From Cytophagales bacterium (GTDB lineage: Bacteria; Bacteroidota; Bacteroidia; Cytophagales; Spirosomataceae), in assembly GCA_013298025.1 (NCBI GenBank), contig JAAFJE010000007.1, forward strand, positions 156,719 through 220,718: a stretch of 64,000 nucleotides of DNA. The letters are read 5' to 3'. The stretch's first letter is position 1. The number at the start of each line of letters is the position of its first letter. Positions 1 through 9,928 of this stretch are shown here, piece by piece. The position numbers were made by a program, and so were the translations under genes. Below the pieces are notes generated by a model that was given only the letters and a program-made list of their open reading frames with translations, did no database searches and had not been told where the DNA came from.

Positions 1-264
1 TAGCGTAGCCGTAAGTCCCGTAACCCCCGTAGAGGCTACACTTGCCCCAGACGCATATTCAATGCCATTGCCTCCAGTATAAGGTACGATGGCATTGGCG
101 GTATAAGATGTACCACTGGTGGCTGTTGCCGAAAAAGTGGCATTGCTACAATTTAAAGCGGTAATACTGGCGGTTTTAACAGATAAATCTTGGGTCTTAC
201 ACGACTGAAAGCTCCAAACAAAGGTTAGCATGAAGCCAACGATAATCAATCCTTTTTTTAGCAT
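1..264 (-). CDS. Secreted lipoprotein, N-terminal part only (gene runs off the left edge)
   Basis: The minus strand is open without a stop from an ATG at 264-262 to the window edge, giving 88 codons. The protein begins MLKKG, has a hydrophobic stretch, then WSFQSCK, which fits a lipoprotein signal peptide with its cysteine near residue 24. The rest is rich in Thr, Ser, Ala and Gly and includes TALNCSNATFSATATSG and YTGGNG...STGVTGLTATL. This is the style of extracellular beta-strand repeat proteins of Bacteroidota that present polysaccharide- or adhesion-type domains. The function cannot be assigned from the fragment. Confidence 0.6.
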   Translation of the reverse strand, partial: MLKKGLIIVGFMLTFVWSFQSCKTQDLSVKTASITALNCSNATFSATATSGTSYTANAIVPYTGGNGIEYASGASVASTGVTGLTATL

Positions 265-858
265 AATGGTAGTATTAACTTTTATAGAAGAGACGGTTGT
301 ACATATTTAAGTGACGCTTTTCAATAAAAGATGACAGCGAAAAAGAAGGAAGTGTTACAGTTATGTTAATAAAAAGTTATTTTATTGTTAATTGGCATCT
401 TTAAAGGAGCGTTATTATCTGTTATTTATTCATTGCGGTTGGTATATTTTTTATCCTTATTTGCCTTTTTAACAAAGTGTCTTTTTGACTTAAAACAGCA
501 AGGGATGATTTATCCTTTTTACATTTACGAGCATAATGTTTTTTAATATTTTGGGTGCGAAAAAAAACTAAGACAAATTTGAAATATGGTTTTGATAATT
601 AGTACGTTACTTACGCACGTCTTGTTGGTCTTGGCGACCCCCTGAAAACATTAACAATGGCAAATCATTTATTTTTTCTATTTCTTTTAAAGAAATTTAC
701 CGTTTAATAAAAATACGCTCAGGAGTATTGGTTTAATTTAAAAAAATATTAACTTTAAGTAGCTGATAGATAAGCAGATGACACTGCTTTAAAACTCAAA
801 GCAAATTGCACCAAGCTACCTTATTGTTCATTTCTCACTTTTATAAAATTTTAAAAAA
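265..858. other. Intergenic region, 594 bp
   Basis: AT-rich spacer between the divergent lipoprotein fragment and the 248-aa protein. I see no coding frame with convincing composition, no RNA gene and no strong hairpin. Promoters for both flanking genes must lie here, but no single box stands out. Confidence 0.5.
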
Positions 859-1605
859 ATGGCTACAACATCAGAAACAGGACACGCTATAAACGTGAAC
901 AAATTCCTCGACCTCATCAATTTCTGCAAAGGTTTCGGCACGCAATACCAACCCAGCAAAGTGTCTATCCAAATTCCTGCTTTAGAAAACACCTATCAAC
1001 AAGCAAAGGAAGCCATCGACGAAATTATCAGGCAAAACACCGCCTATAGTATTGCCATTAATCAAAGAGCTTTGTTGTTTAAGGACAACCGAACCTTATC
1101 GACTCGGCTAATTAATGCTTTTGAAATGACCGATGCTCCCGATGCTACAAAAAAGGATGTTAAGGGATTCAATCGAAAAATACAAGGAAAAAGAGCCAGT
1201 GCTGTAAAAGACCCAAAGAGTATGGTTGATGGCGTTGCTACCGAAGTACCTAAAACCATTTCGTCTTCACAAACTTCTTTTAATCAACAAGTGGAACATT
1301 TAAAAGCCTTGGTTGCTTTGCTAGAAAGTGAACCTAGTTATGTGCCTAATGAAATAGAATTAAAAGTAAGTACGCTAAAAAACTTAATTAGTCAACAAAA
1401 TAGTGCCAACGAACAAGTTTCTGCCGCCTACACGGTATTGAGTAATGCAAGGCTCATGAGAGACCAAGTATTGTACGGAGAAGGCACAAATTTATACAAT
1501 ACGAGCTTAGATATTAAAAAATATATCAAAGCAGTCTTTGGAGCAAGTAGTCCAGCGTATAAACAAGTAAGTAAGATAAGTATTACCGCTTCTAAGAAAA
1601 GGTAA
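859..1605 (+). CDS. Conserved-type hypothetical protein, predicted all-helical, 248 aa
   Basis: The ORF opens MATTSETGHAINVNKFLDL and is charged, with no signal peptide and no membrane segment. Residues about 40-100 and 135-220 are rich in Gln, Glu, Lys, Ala and Leu with heptad-like spacing, so a helical bundle or coiled coil is likely. No catalytic motif is visible. The sequence resembles a widespread uncharacterised Bacteroidota family of about 240 aa; I know no function for it and do not assign one. It stands alone, with 594 bp of spacer upstream and a repeat array plus terminator downstream. Confidence 0.75.
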   Translation: MATTSETGHAINVNKFLDLINFCKGFGTQYQPSKVSIQIPALENTYQQAKEAIDEIIRQNTAYSIAINQRALLFKDNRTLSTRLINAFEMTDAPDATKKDVKGFNRKIQGKRASAVKDPKSMVDGVATEVPKTISSSQTSFNQQVEHLKALVALLESEPSYVPNEIELKVSTLKNLISQQNSANEQVSAAYTVLSNARLMRDQVLYGEGTNLYNTSLDIKKYIKAVFGASSPAYKQVSKISITASKKR

Positions 1606-1639
1606 AACGCTTTTGGTTTTTAGAATATTGATAGTAGTT

Positions 1640-1897
1640 CGAAAGATTAAGCTTCCCGATTGAGGAATTTTGCTTCCCGACTCAGGAATTTTGCTTCCCG
1701 ACTCAGGAATTTTATAGCTTATTCGAGAGATTACACAATCCGATTGAGGGATTTTAGAATTTGTCTAAGAGATTAGGCAATTCGATTGAAGGATTTTGGA
1801 ATCTGTCCAAGAGATTAGACAATCCGATTAAGAGATTTTAAAATCTGTACAAAAGATTAGGCAATCCGATTGAGGGATTTTGCAATCCGTCCGAGAA
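1640..1897. repeat. Degenerate tandem repeat, 21-bp units grouped in pairs of 42 bp
   Basis: About eleven 21-bp units follow one another between the 248-aa gene and its terminator. Units of the form CGATTGAGGGATTTTGCAAT alternate with units of the form TGTCCAAGAGATTAGACAAT, so the higher-order period is 42 bp. The first three copies near 1655-1715 are a variant with CCCGACTCAGGAATTTTG. Many units carry GATT and AATC at opposite ends and so can form small hairpins. Copies differ at several positions, so the array is old or drifting. It lies outside any gene. Confidence 0.8.
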
Positions 1898-1902
1898 GTG
1901 TT

Positions 1903-1942
1903 ACTCATGGCATGACTTAGAGTCATGCCATGAGTTGTTTTT
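1903..1942. terminator. Strong hairpin terminator between convergent genes
   Basis: A perfect 15-bp stem, ACTCATGGCATGACT at 1903-1917 and its complement at 1921-1935, has a 3-nt TAG loop and is followed by TGTTTTTT on the plus strand. It lies between the end of the 248-aa gene and the end of the convergent malic enzyme gene. The plus-strand U-run makes it mainly a plus-strand terminator. Confidence 0.8.
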
Positions 1943-2025
1943 TGAGTTGACTTTTAATGGACAATGGGCGGAATTAATCCCGACCCTTGTCTATTTTAAT
2001 AAGTATGTTCCTTGAAAACTGATAC

Positions 2026-4299
2026 TTATTTCCCTTGTGCTTCTACCACCGCAATGGCTACCATGTTTACAATTTCACGTACTGATGAACCCAATTGTAA
2101 TACGTGTACAGGTTTACGTAACCCTAAAAGAATTGGTCCGATATACTCCATTTCACTGGTTTCTTTCAATAAATTACAAGCAATATTGGCCGCAGAAAGG
2201 TTAGGGAAAATTAGCGTATTCGCTCCTTCTTCCGCTAATTTAGAGAAAGGATAATTCTCTTTAATCAACTCATTATCAAAGGCTAAATGGGCTTGCATTT
2301 CTCCTTCTACAATCATTTCTGGATGTTTTTTTTGTAAAATAGCCGTGGCTTCACGCATTTTTACGGCATCAGCTCCGTTGGCTGTACCAAAGTTGGAGTA
2401 GGTCAACAACGCAATTCTTGGTTTCAAGTTAAAACGCTCAACAGCTTTGGCGGTTAGTTCTGTAATTTCAACTATTTCTTCAACGCTTGGGTTAAAGTTT
2501 ACAGTGGTATCTGAAAAAAATACTGGGCCTTTTTTTGTCAATAAAATGTACATACCTGCTACTTTCTTCACACCATCTTCGCAACCAATAATTTGCAAAG
2601 CTGGACGAATAGCATCTGGATAATTACGAGTAAGACCCGAAATTACGCAATCGGCATCGCCCGTTTCTACCATCATTGAAGCAAAATAACTGCGTAATTG
2701 CATTTGTTTGTAGGCTTCGTACTGGTTGTATCCTTTGCGTTTTCTTTTATTGAAGAAAATATTACCGTATTCTTTTAAACGTTCAAGGGTTTCTGTTGCA
2801 CGGGTATCAATGATTTGTATTTCGTTTAAATCAAGGTTGTTTTCTTCGATAATTCCTCTGATTTTATTTTTATCGCCCAACAAAATCGGAATACAAATAC
2901 CTTCGTCTTTTGATTGTTGTACAGATTTTAATACCTTTAAATTTTCGGCATCAGCAAAAACTACACGTTTGGGAGCACGTTTGGCACGATTAAAAATGTA
3001 CTTCATCAATTGGTTATCCAAGCCTAAACGTTTGCTTAGTTCCAATTCGTAAGCGTCCCAATCGGTAATAGGTTTTTGAGCCAAGCCTGCTTCCATTGCC
3101 GCACGTGCTACTGCTGGAGCTACGGTTGTAATTAAACGTGGGTCAACGGGTTTGGGAATAATATAATTTCTTCCGAAAGAAAGGTTCTTTTCGTTATAAG
3201 CCAAGTTTACAATGTCTGGCACTGGTTTCTTGGCTAAGGCAGCCAACGCTTTTGCGGCTGCCAGTTTCATGGTTTCGTCAATTTCGGTAGCACGCACGTC
3301 CAATGCTCCTCTGAAAATGTAGGGAAAACCCAATACGTTATTTACTTGGTTGGGATAATCCGAGCGACCCGTCGCCATAATAATATCTTCACGAGCGGCT
3401 ACGGCATCTTCATACGAAATTTCAGGCGTTGGATTTGCCATTGCAAAAACGATAGCATCTTTCGCCATCGACTTAATCATTTCTTGTGAAACGATATTAC
3501 CAACTGATAAACCTAAAAATACATCCGCTCCAACCATCGCTTCTTTGAGGTTGTGAATATCCGTGCGGTCGGTAGCAAAAGGTTGAACGTACTTATTCAA
3601 ATCTGTTCTTTGTTTCGATACCAAACCGTCTTTATCGAACATCAATACGTTTTCTACTTTCGCTCCTAAACCTAAGTATAACTTGGCACAAGAAAGAGCG
3701 GCAGCACCAGCACCCGAAATGGTAAATTTACATTCTTCGATGCGTTTGCCTACCAATTCCAAAGCGTTCAACAAAGCTGCTGCCGAAATGATGGCAGTAC
3801 CGTGTTGGTCGTCGTGCATGATAGGGATATGAAGGTCTTTTCTTAATCGTTCTTCAATCTCAAAACACTCAGGCGATTTAATATCTTCGAGGTTTACGCC
3901 ACCAAAAGTTGGTTCTAAAATTTTTACAGTACGAATAATTTCTTCGGGGTCTTCTGTGTTTAATTCAATATCGAACACATCAATGTCTGCAAAGATTTTA
4001 AACAAAACGCCTTTCCCTTCCATCACAGGCTTTGAAGCTTCTGCCCCGATATTTCCGAGTCCCAACACCGCTGTTCCGTTTGAAATTACAGCTACCAAGT
4101 TTCCTTTCGCTGTATATTTGTAAACATTTTCACGGTTGGAAGCAATGGCTAAACAAGGCTCTGCAACACCCGGAGAATAAGCTAAGGAAAGGTCTCTTTG
4201 CGTTTCGGTTTCTTTGGTGGGGATAACGGCAATCTTGCCCGGACGACCTTTAGCATGATAATCTAAAGCATCTTGTTTTCTAATCGAGGATTGACTCAT
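2026..4299 (-). CDS. maeB: NADP-dependent malic enzyme with C-terminal phosphotransacetylase-like domain
   Basis: Predicted to decarboxylate malate oxidatively to pyruvate, yielding NADPH. The 757-aa length matches the hybrid MaeB class: malic domain at about 15-150 (SPGVAEPC, GTAVLGLGNIGA), HDDQHGTA near 165, an NAD(P)-binding domain at about 165-420 (TISGAGAAALS), then a phosphotransacetylase-like domain from about 430 to the end. In known MaeB proteins this last domain is regulatory and binds acetyl-CoA rather than acting as an enzyme. The start MSQSSIRKQDALDYH is typical of the family. Downstream of dctA on the same strand with a gap of about 170 bp, so uptake and use of malate may be linked. 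Confidence 0.95.
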   Translation of the reverse strand: MSQSSIRKQDALDYHAKGRPGKIAVIPTKETETQRDLSLAYSPGVAEPCLAIASNRENVYKYTAKGNLVAVISNGTAVLGLGNIGAEASKPVMEGKGVLFKIFADIDVFDIELNTEDPEEIIRTVKILEPTFGGVNLEDIKSPECFEIEERLRKDLHIPIMHDDQHGTAIISAAALLNALELVGKRIEECKFTISGAGAAALSCAKLYLGLGAKVENVLMFDKDGLVSKQRTDLNKYVQPFATDRTDIHNLKEAMVGADVFLGLSVGNIVSQEMIKSMAKDAIVFAMANPTPEISYEDAVAAREDIIMATGRSDYPNQVNNVLGFPYIFRGALDVRATEIDETMKLAAAKALAALAKKPVPDIVNLAYNEKNLSFGRNYIIPKPVDPRLITTVAPAVARAAMEAGLAQKPITDWDAYELELSKRLGLDNQLMKYIFNRAKRAPKRVVFADAENLKVLKSVQQSKDEGICIPILLGDKNKIRGIIEENNLDLNEIQIIDTRATETLERLKEYGNIFFNKRKRKGYNQYEAYKQMQLRSYFASMMVETGDADCVISGLTRNYPDAIRPALQIIGCEDGVKKVAGMYILLTKKGPVFFSDTTVNFNPSVEEIVEITELTAKAVERFNLKPRIALLTYSNFGTANGADAVKMREATAILQKKHPEMIVEGEMQAHLAFDNELIKENYPFSKLAEEGANTLIFPNLSAANIACNLLKETSEMEYIGPILLGLRKPVHVLQLGSSVREIVNMVAIAVVEAQGK

Positions 4300-4471
4300 A
4301 ATGATACTATAATGGTTTGTTTTTAGAAGTGTTTATAAAATGTACTAGAACTATTTAATAAGCTATAAAAATCATTGGGTATAACAATCCAATGGAAAAT
4401 GAAGGTGTTTTTTTGATTAAAAGAAAACACCTTCATTTTGTTACCAGAAAAAACCTTTGTACAGCTTTCAC

Positions 4472-5734
4472 TCAAAGTACTTTTTCCATTTGTTCACGGT
4501 CAAATTCGCCTTCGTTGTTGGCTAACCAAATCGTCGCTACACCATTTCCGATAAAATTGGTGATGGCTCTCGCCTCTGACATAAATCTATCGACACCCAA
4601 CAGTAAGGCTAAACCTTCTACAGGAATCACTTTTACCGCCGAAAGTGTGGAAGCCAATACAATAAAACCGCTACCCGTCACACCAGCCGCACCTTTAGAA
4701 GTAATCATCAAAATACCGATTATCGTCAAGATTTGTTGCAAATCTAAGTGAACATTGAATACTTGTGCTAAAAAAAGTACCGCCATCGACAAATAAATGG
4801 TAGTTCCATCTAAATTAAAAGAATAACCCGCAGGAACAACCAAGCCCACAACCGACTTTGAACAACCCATTCTTTCCAATTTTTCCATCAAAGAAGGCAA
4901 AGCCGCTTCCGATGATGAAGTACCCAATACAATCAAAAGTTCTTCACGAATGTACTTCAAGAATTTTAAAATATTGATTTTATACATTCTCAAAATAAAA
5001 TACAATACCACAAAAACAAATATCGCCATAGTGCTGTAAACCGTTACCATCAGTTTTCCCAAAGGTAAAAGCGTATGCACGCCGTACTTGGCAATAGTAA
5101 ATGCCATGCCGCCAAAAGCACCGACTGGAGCAAAAAGCATTACTTTGTGCAAAGCCCAAAATATTTTTTTAGAAATGGGTTGTAAAAAAGCTACAATGTC
5201 GTTACGTTTTGAGTAATTACTGAAAACCACCCCTAAAATAATAGCGATAATCAGCACTTGTAGCGTAGCGTTGTCCATCAGAAACTTCAACCAACTAAAA
5301 GCCTCCGCCGATTTGGTATATTTAGAAATATCACCGCCCTTGATTTCAGAAGTTACTACGCCGTCGCCAGGGCGAATGATGTTGGCTGTAATAATACCCA
5401 CGAAAAGAGCGATGGTTGTTACTACCTCAAAGTACAACAATGCCTTTGCTCCTACTTTGCCTACTTTTTTTAAATCTCCCATCGAAATTATACCCAGCAT
5501 GATGGTGATAAAAATGATAGGACAAATAAAGATTTTGACAATACTAATAAAAATACTGCTGAGGAACTCGCTAAAAGTAGTCTTTATTTCGAACTCAGAT
5601 AAATATAAACTGAATTTGATTGGCTTTTCTAAGATAGGTTGTAAGGCAATGGCAGGAGCAAAATGCCCCAACAGTACCCCAACGGTAATAGCGGTAAGTA
5701 CCCAAAAAGTTAAGTTTTGAAATAGTTTTTTCAT
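4472..5734 (-). CDS. dctA: C4-dicarboxylate:cation symporter, DctA type
   Basis: Inner-membrane symporter of the SDF (dicarboxylate/amino acid:cation) family for malate, fumarate and succinate. It has about eight hydrophobic segments and the family signature GYSFNLDGTTIYLS, with ITSKGAAGVTGSGF further on. I place the start at the internal MKKLFQNLTF (ATG at 5734-5732). The frame is open four codons further up (MIIS), but the signal-like N-terminus fits the shorter form. It precedes the malic enzyme gene on the same strand, so imported malate could feed it directly. Confidence 0.92.
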   Translation of the reverse strand: MKKLFQNLTFWVLTAITVGVLLGHFAPAIALQPILEKPIKFSLYLSEFEIKTTFSEFLSSIFISIVKIFICPIIFITIMLGIISMGDLKKVGKVGAKALLYFEVVTTIALFVGIITANIIRPGDGVVTSEIKGGDISKYTKSAEAFSWLKFLMDNATLQVLIIAIILGVVFSNYSKRNDIVAFLQPISKKIFWALHKVMLFAPVGAFGGMAFTIAKYGVHTLLPLGKLMVTVYSTMAIFVFVVLYFILRMYKINILKFLKYIREELLIVLGTSSSEAALPSLMEKLERMGCSKSVVGLVVPAGYSFNLDGTTIYLSMAVLFLAQVFNVHLDLQQILTIIGILMITSKGAAGVTGSGFIVLASTLSAVKVIPVEGLALLLGVDRFMSEARAITNFIGNGVATIWLANNEGEFDREQMEKVL

Positions 5735-5817
5735 GGAAATTATCAATTGTTTAACAATGATTCTTGTAATTAGAAATTGAGTGATTACAATGAATGAGTG
5801 ATTAAGTGATTTTTATG

Positions 5818-6729
5818 TTAAAAATAAAGCATTAATCCATACCAAATAGCAACATTAATCAAAGATAATGGAATACTGATACTAACCATCTGTGTTGCTA
5901 AAGTTGGATTGAGCTTATAAGTTATGGCTATAATAGTGGCGGTATTCATCGAACCTAACGTTGCTCCAATCACACAAAGTTTTCCCAAAGGCGTGTATTC
6001 GCCCAGCATGAGGACATAAATTACAAAAATTAATAAAGGAGCAATGAATAATTTGTATAATAAACCATAAAAAAGGGCTTTCAAGTCTAATTGGTTTTTC
6101 TGAAAATTGATTTGCAAACCAATTGAAAGTAAAGCTAAAAAGCCAAAAGGGTTTCCGATTTTATCTAATATTTGTTTGCTCCACAAGGGAAAATGCCAGT
6201 CGAAAATATTCAGTACAAGTGCCAAACAAAAGGCTATAAATGGAGGAAATTTAAAAATATTTAAGATAACGGCTTTCATCGAAAAAGCAGCCGAGGAGTA
6301 ATAAGATGCCGTAAAAATCCCCAACGTTCCGCACACCACAAACGAACCTGCTTGACTCATCAAAATACCCGTTTGTAAACCTTCTTTGCCAAAAAGCACT
6401 TCAAAAATTGGAAAGCCAACAAATGAAATACTACTGATGCCTGCCGTCAGAATCAACGCTCCTTTGGTATTAGAATCAATATTTATGAAAGATGCGACCA
6501 AATTAAAAAAAATAAAAGACCCAATATAAAGCAAATAAGGCATCAAAATCGGGAGTAGAAGATTTTTACTAAAATGTATTTCGGTGGTATTGAGCAGGGT
6601 AACTGCTGGTAAGCACACATAAATAATAATGCTGTTTAAAACGCTTGGAGCATCCTCAGAAAAACTTTTCAGCCTTCTGAGGAGTACGCCAATGCTCAAG
6701 CAAACCAGTAGTAATAATAAATTGGACAA
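5818..6729 (-). CDS. AEC (auxin efflux carrier) family transporter
   Basis: Membrane protein of 303 aa with about ten hydrophobic segments arranged as two halves, the usual size and layout of the AEC family. Typical segments include SIIIYVCLPAVTLL near residue 35 and ISSISFVGFPIFEVLFG near 95. Bacterial relatives include malate permeases such as MleP, but others carry different organic anions. The position directly upstream of dctA and the malic enzyme on the same strand makes a dicarboxylate substrate plausible. That assignment rests on context only. Confidence 0.85.
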   Translation of the reverse strand: MSNLLLLLVCLSIGVLLRRLKSFSEDAPSVLNSIIIYVCLPAVTLLNTTEIHFSKNLLLPILMPYLLYIGSFIFFNLVASFINIDSNTKGALILTAGISSISFVGFPIFEVLFGKEGLQTGILMSQAGSFVVCGTLGIFTASYYSSAAFSMKAVILNIFKFPPFIAFCLALVLNIFDWHFPLWSKQILDKIGNPFGFLALLSIGLQINFQKNQLDLKALFYGLLYKLFIAPLLIFVIYVLMLGEYTPLGKLCVIGATLGSMNTATIIAITYKLNPTLATQMVSISIPLSLINVAIWYGLMLYF

Positions 6730-6780
6730 ATTGTAAATATTTATATGTTAGTTGTACTCGGTAATTGTATAAATAAACGC

Positions 6781-9700
6781 TTACAGCTTAATTGTTAAGC
6801 TACCATAATAATATGCTCCATTGAAACCAAACTGATTGGCATTGCGGGTGTAAGGTACTTGCCCGTTGGCATACGAAGCATAATTGCTAAACACTTTGTC
6901 GGGATATACATTGGTAAAATTGTTTCCGCCCAAAGTAAGGCTAAAATGCTTGTTGAAATTATAAACAACCGAAGCATCAAATAAATTTTTTCCACCGAAA
7001 GTCTGGCTGCGGTGATTTTGTCCAGATGGTTTTTCCCAAGCTGTCACTTCTCCAAAATATGAACTTCTAAAGTTGATGTTCCATTTTCCTACTTGATAGC
7101 CCAAAGATACCAATACTTTGCTATGTGGCTGACTGGTTTCAATCAAAGCTCTACTTACCGTGTCAATTAGCACCACCGTTGCTTTGGTATCTTGTTGCAA
7201 AGCCGTAGGCGTTGCTTTGATGTTGGTAATTTCTGTTTTATTGACCGTAAGGGCAACACTGGCGGTAAACTTACTTTTAGCACCAATGTTTTGTTTGTAA
7301 GAAGCCACTACATCTATCCCTTTCGTTCCTGTGTTGATGGCGTTGGTAAAGAAAGTAATTTCTTGAAAATTAGGAAACAGGTTCTTTAAAGCTGTAATAT
7401 TATTCACATTTAGGTTTTCGGTAATGATAATTCTATCAGAAATATCTATTTGATAAGCATCAATTGTGAGTAAAAGATTTTTGCCCAAAGTAGCCGTAAG
7501 ACCTAAATTATAGTTCCAAGAAGTTTCTGGTTTGGGGTCTTCAATGCCAATTTGTTTTAAGCGTGGGTCGTCAGAAGGCAATTGTTTGGTACTTCTAATA
7601 ATTCCATTCTGCACCGTAGAGGTTGTAGCAGCATTGGCAATTTGTTGCAATAGCGGTGCTCTGAAACCTTTATTAATTGAACCTCTGATTGAAAAAGCTT
7701 CTGTAATTTTCAATCTTGAAGCCAATTTTCCAGAAATATTACTGCCAAAATCACTATAATTTTCATAGCGTAAAGCAGCAGCAACCAACAAACGATTGGT
7801 AATATCACTTTCTACATCGGCATACACCCCAATATTTGAACGATTTACACTTTTTGCATCTGCTTTATCAATCCCTACTCTTCCTTGAGAACCGGGCGTT
7901 TTGTTTTTGGTAGCCGCTAATGGGCCAACTAAGTACGATGCTTCATCACCTGCACTAAGTGCAAAATTATCAACTCGGTATTGTGCTCCAAAAGCAAAGT
8001 TGACAGATTTGGTATTCCATAAACCCAGTACTGTTTTAGAAGCGTTGATTTCAGTCAAACTTTGCCCGAAAGAAATTCTACCGATATAAAAATCTTTGGG
8101 AGAAGCCGCCCCCATCGAAGCATTTGAAGAATTTTTAGCCGATTGGTCTAAATAATTTCTACCATAACCTGTACTAAAATCCCAATTCCAACCTGTAAAA
8201 GTTTTGCGTTTGATACCTACAAAAGAAGAGTAATCGACCGAAGTACCGGGCAATTCTGGCACATAACCATCGGGATATAAATCAACATTAGAAGTAGCAC
8301 TTGTCGGCAAAGCTGTGCGAAGAAAAGCACGAGCAAATACATCTTTTTGTGAAAATCCACCAAAAGAATAAAGCATCCAATCAGTTTTTAAAGGAACATC
8401 GAGGTTATAAAACACTTGTCCCGATTTCATGGCATTACTTCCATAAGCTGTTGGGCGAAACGAACCATAAGTACCATTGCCCCAATATCCTCTTGATTTT
8501 AAAGCTGCTTCATCCGTTGCTTTTACATTGGTATAAATCCCTGTATAAGCTCCGCCAGCTACAGGTTGAGGATTGTAAGGGTCTGAGCGGTCGGTTCCTG
8601 CTACATCCTGATAGTTACCCGTAATATTTAATGAGGCTCTTTTTCCTAAAGCAAAACCATAATTCAAACCCACAGAATAGCCTCCGCCATCTCCTTCGCC
8701 AGTAACGCCATACTGGATTTGTGCCGTACCATTGTTTACAGATTTTTTCAAGACCAAATTGGCAATACCTGCAATGGCATCTGAGCCATATTGTGCGGCT
8801 GCACCATCTCGTAAAATTTCCATTCTTTCCAAAGCCAAAGAAGGTACTGCGTTTAAATCTGTTACGACTGTTCCTTTTCCAACGGTTACGTTGTTGTTGA
8901 GTGCCGCAAACTGGTGATGTCTTTTGCCGTCGATGAGTACCAACATTTGGTCGGGAGATAAGCCTTTTAAAGATGCAGGGTCGGCATAATTGGCAACGCC
9001 ATTGATACCATTTTTGGCTGAATTGAACGAAGGTGACATAAATTGTACTTGTTGCGACAATTCTGTTTGCCCAGTCGATTGCAATTCTTTGGCACTAATC
9101 ACATCTACAGGAACGGGTCTTTCAACATCGGTGCGAGCCACCGACGAGCGTGAACCAATAACTACAACTTCACCCAATTGTGCATTATCTTCTTTCAAAG
9201 TCAGGGCGATTACTTGTTTGGCACTGACTTTGATTTCTTCTTTTTTATATCCAATAAATGAAAAGACCAATACTTCGCCTTCTTTAGCAACGATACTAAA
9301 CTTTCCTTCAGCATCGGTAACAGTACCTCTTGCTGTGCCTTTTACCAAAATACTTACGCCCACTAACGCTTCGCCTTTTTCACTGCTAATTTTGCCTGAT
9401 ACTTTTTCGTCTTCCACCACCACTTCTTTTTCACTGGGAAAAACGTTGGTTTGTTCTTTACTTTTCTTCAAAATAATTTGCTCTTCTATCACTTCATAAC
9501 GAATCTGATTAGGGAAAAGAAGTTTAGGTAAAACCGAATGCAAGGCTTCACGGTTGACTTCTATGCTTACATCTTTATTAAGCTGAATCGTATTGTTGCT
9601 ATACACAAAACGTACTCCCGACTGTTTTTCTATTTCTACTAAAACAGTCTTTAAGCTTACATTGCTTAGTTTGATAGATACTTCTCTGGTCAAGATTTGC

Positions 9701-9819
9701 TGGGCTTTGCTCGGAGAGCCTAAAGCCATCACCGAAAAGATAGCGAATAAAAGACATTGACTAATCGTAATTTTCATAATGGTTAGCATCGTATGCTTTA
9801 AAGCTAAAAATTTTTTCAT
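6781..9819 (-). CDS. TonB-dependent outer-membrane receptor with STN and carboxypeptidase-regulatory domains
   Basis: 1012 aa. A signal peptide ends near SPSKAQQ, followed by an STN domain at about 45-125 (LKTVLVEIEKQSGVRFVYS), a CarboxypepD_reg-like domain at about 140-215 (GKISSEKGEALVGVSILVKG), a plug (DVISAKELQSTGQTELSQQV; ERMEILRDGAAAQYGSDAIAG) and a large beta-barrel with family-like NGAYYYGSLTIKL at the end. The STN domain normally contacts FecR, and fecR and an ECF sigma gene lie directly upstream. No SusD gene follows, so this looks like a siderophore- or metal-type receptor rather than a glycan SusCD pair. The substrate is unknown. Confidence 0.92.
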   Translation of the reverse strand: MKKFLALKHTMLTIMKITISQCLLFAIFSVMALGSPSKAQQILTREVSIKLSNVSLKTVLVEIEKQSGVRFVYSNNTIQLNKDVSIEVNREALHSVLPKLLFPNQIRYEVIEEQIILKKSKEQTNVFPSEKEVVVEDEKVSGKISSEKGEALVGVSILVKGTARGTVTDAEGKFSIVAKEGEVLVFSFIGYKKEEIKVSAKQVIALTLKEDNAQLGEVVVIGSRSSVARTDVERPVPVDVISAKELQSTGQTELSQQVQFMSPSFNSAKNGINGVANYADPASLKGLSPDQMLVLIDGKRHHQFAALNNNVTVGKGTVVTDLNAVPSLALERMEILRDGAAAQYGSDAIAGIANLVLKKSVNNGTAQIQYGVTGEGDGGGYSVGLNYGFALGKRASLNITGNYQDVAGTDRSDPYNPQPVAGGAYTGIYTNVKATDEAALKSRGYWGNGTYGSFRPTAYGSNAMKSGQVFYNLDVPLKTDWMLYSFGGFSQKDVFARAFLRTALPTSATSNVDLYPDGYVPELPGTSVDYSSFVGIKRKTFTGWNWDFSTGYGRNYLDQSAKNSSNASMGAASPKDFYIGRISFGQSLTEINASKTVLGLWNTKSVNFAFGAQYRVDNFALSAGDEASYLVGPLAATKNKTPGSQGRVGIDKADAKSVNRSNIGVYADVESDITNRLLVAAALRYENYSDFGSNISGKLASRLKITEAFSIRGSINKGFRAPLLQQIANAATTSTVQNGIIRSTKQLPSDDPRLKQIGIEDPKPETSWNYNLGLTATLGKNLLLTIDAYQIDISDRIIITENLNVNNITALKNLFPNFQEITFFTNAINTGTKGIDVVASYKQNIGAKSKFTASVALTVNKTEITNIKATPTALQQDTKATVVLIDTVSRALIETSQPHSKVLVSLGYQVGKWNINFRSSYFGEVTAWEKPSGQNHRSQTFGGKNLFDASVVYNFNKHFSLTLGGNNFTNVYPDKVFSNYASYANGQVPYTRNANQFGFNGAYYYGSLTIKL

Positions 9820-9928
9820 TGGTTAATTAAATTTAGATTGTTTAATTTTTTTTGGGACATAGTTTTCCCAGCTCACCCAGATTGATTTGAGTGCAGTAGG
9901 AGTTTTTATAGATTTGTTTTTTGCTATG

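Noticed and set aside
1640..1897. Possible CRISPR array
   Set aside because: Units abut with no unique spacers and no cas genes lie nearby.
8990..9499. 169-aa plus-strand frame opposite the TonB receptor
   Set aside because: It lies wholly opposite the plug and N-terminal domains of a receptor with clear homology; its Thr/Ser-rich composition is what the complement of that gene gives.
6781..9819. SusC-type glycan importer with SusD partner
   Set aside because: No SusD-like lipoprotein gene lies on either side and the receptor is linked to an ECF sigma/FecR pair.
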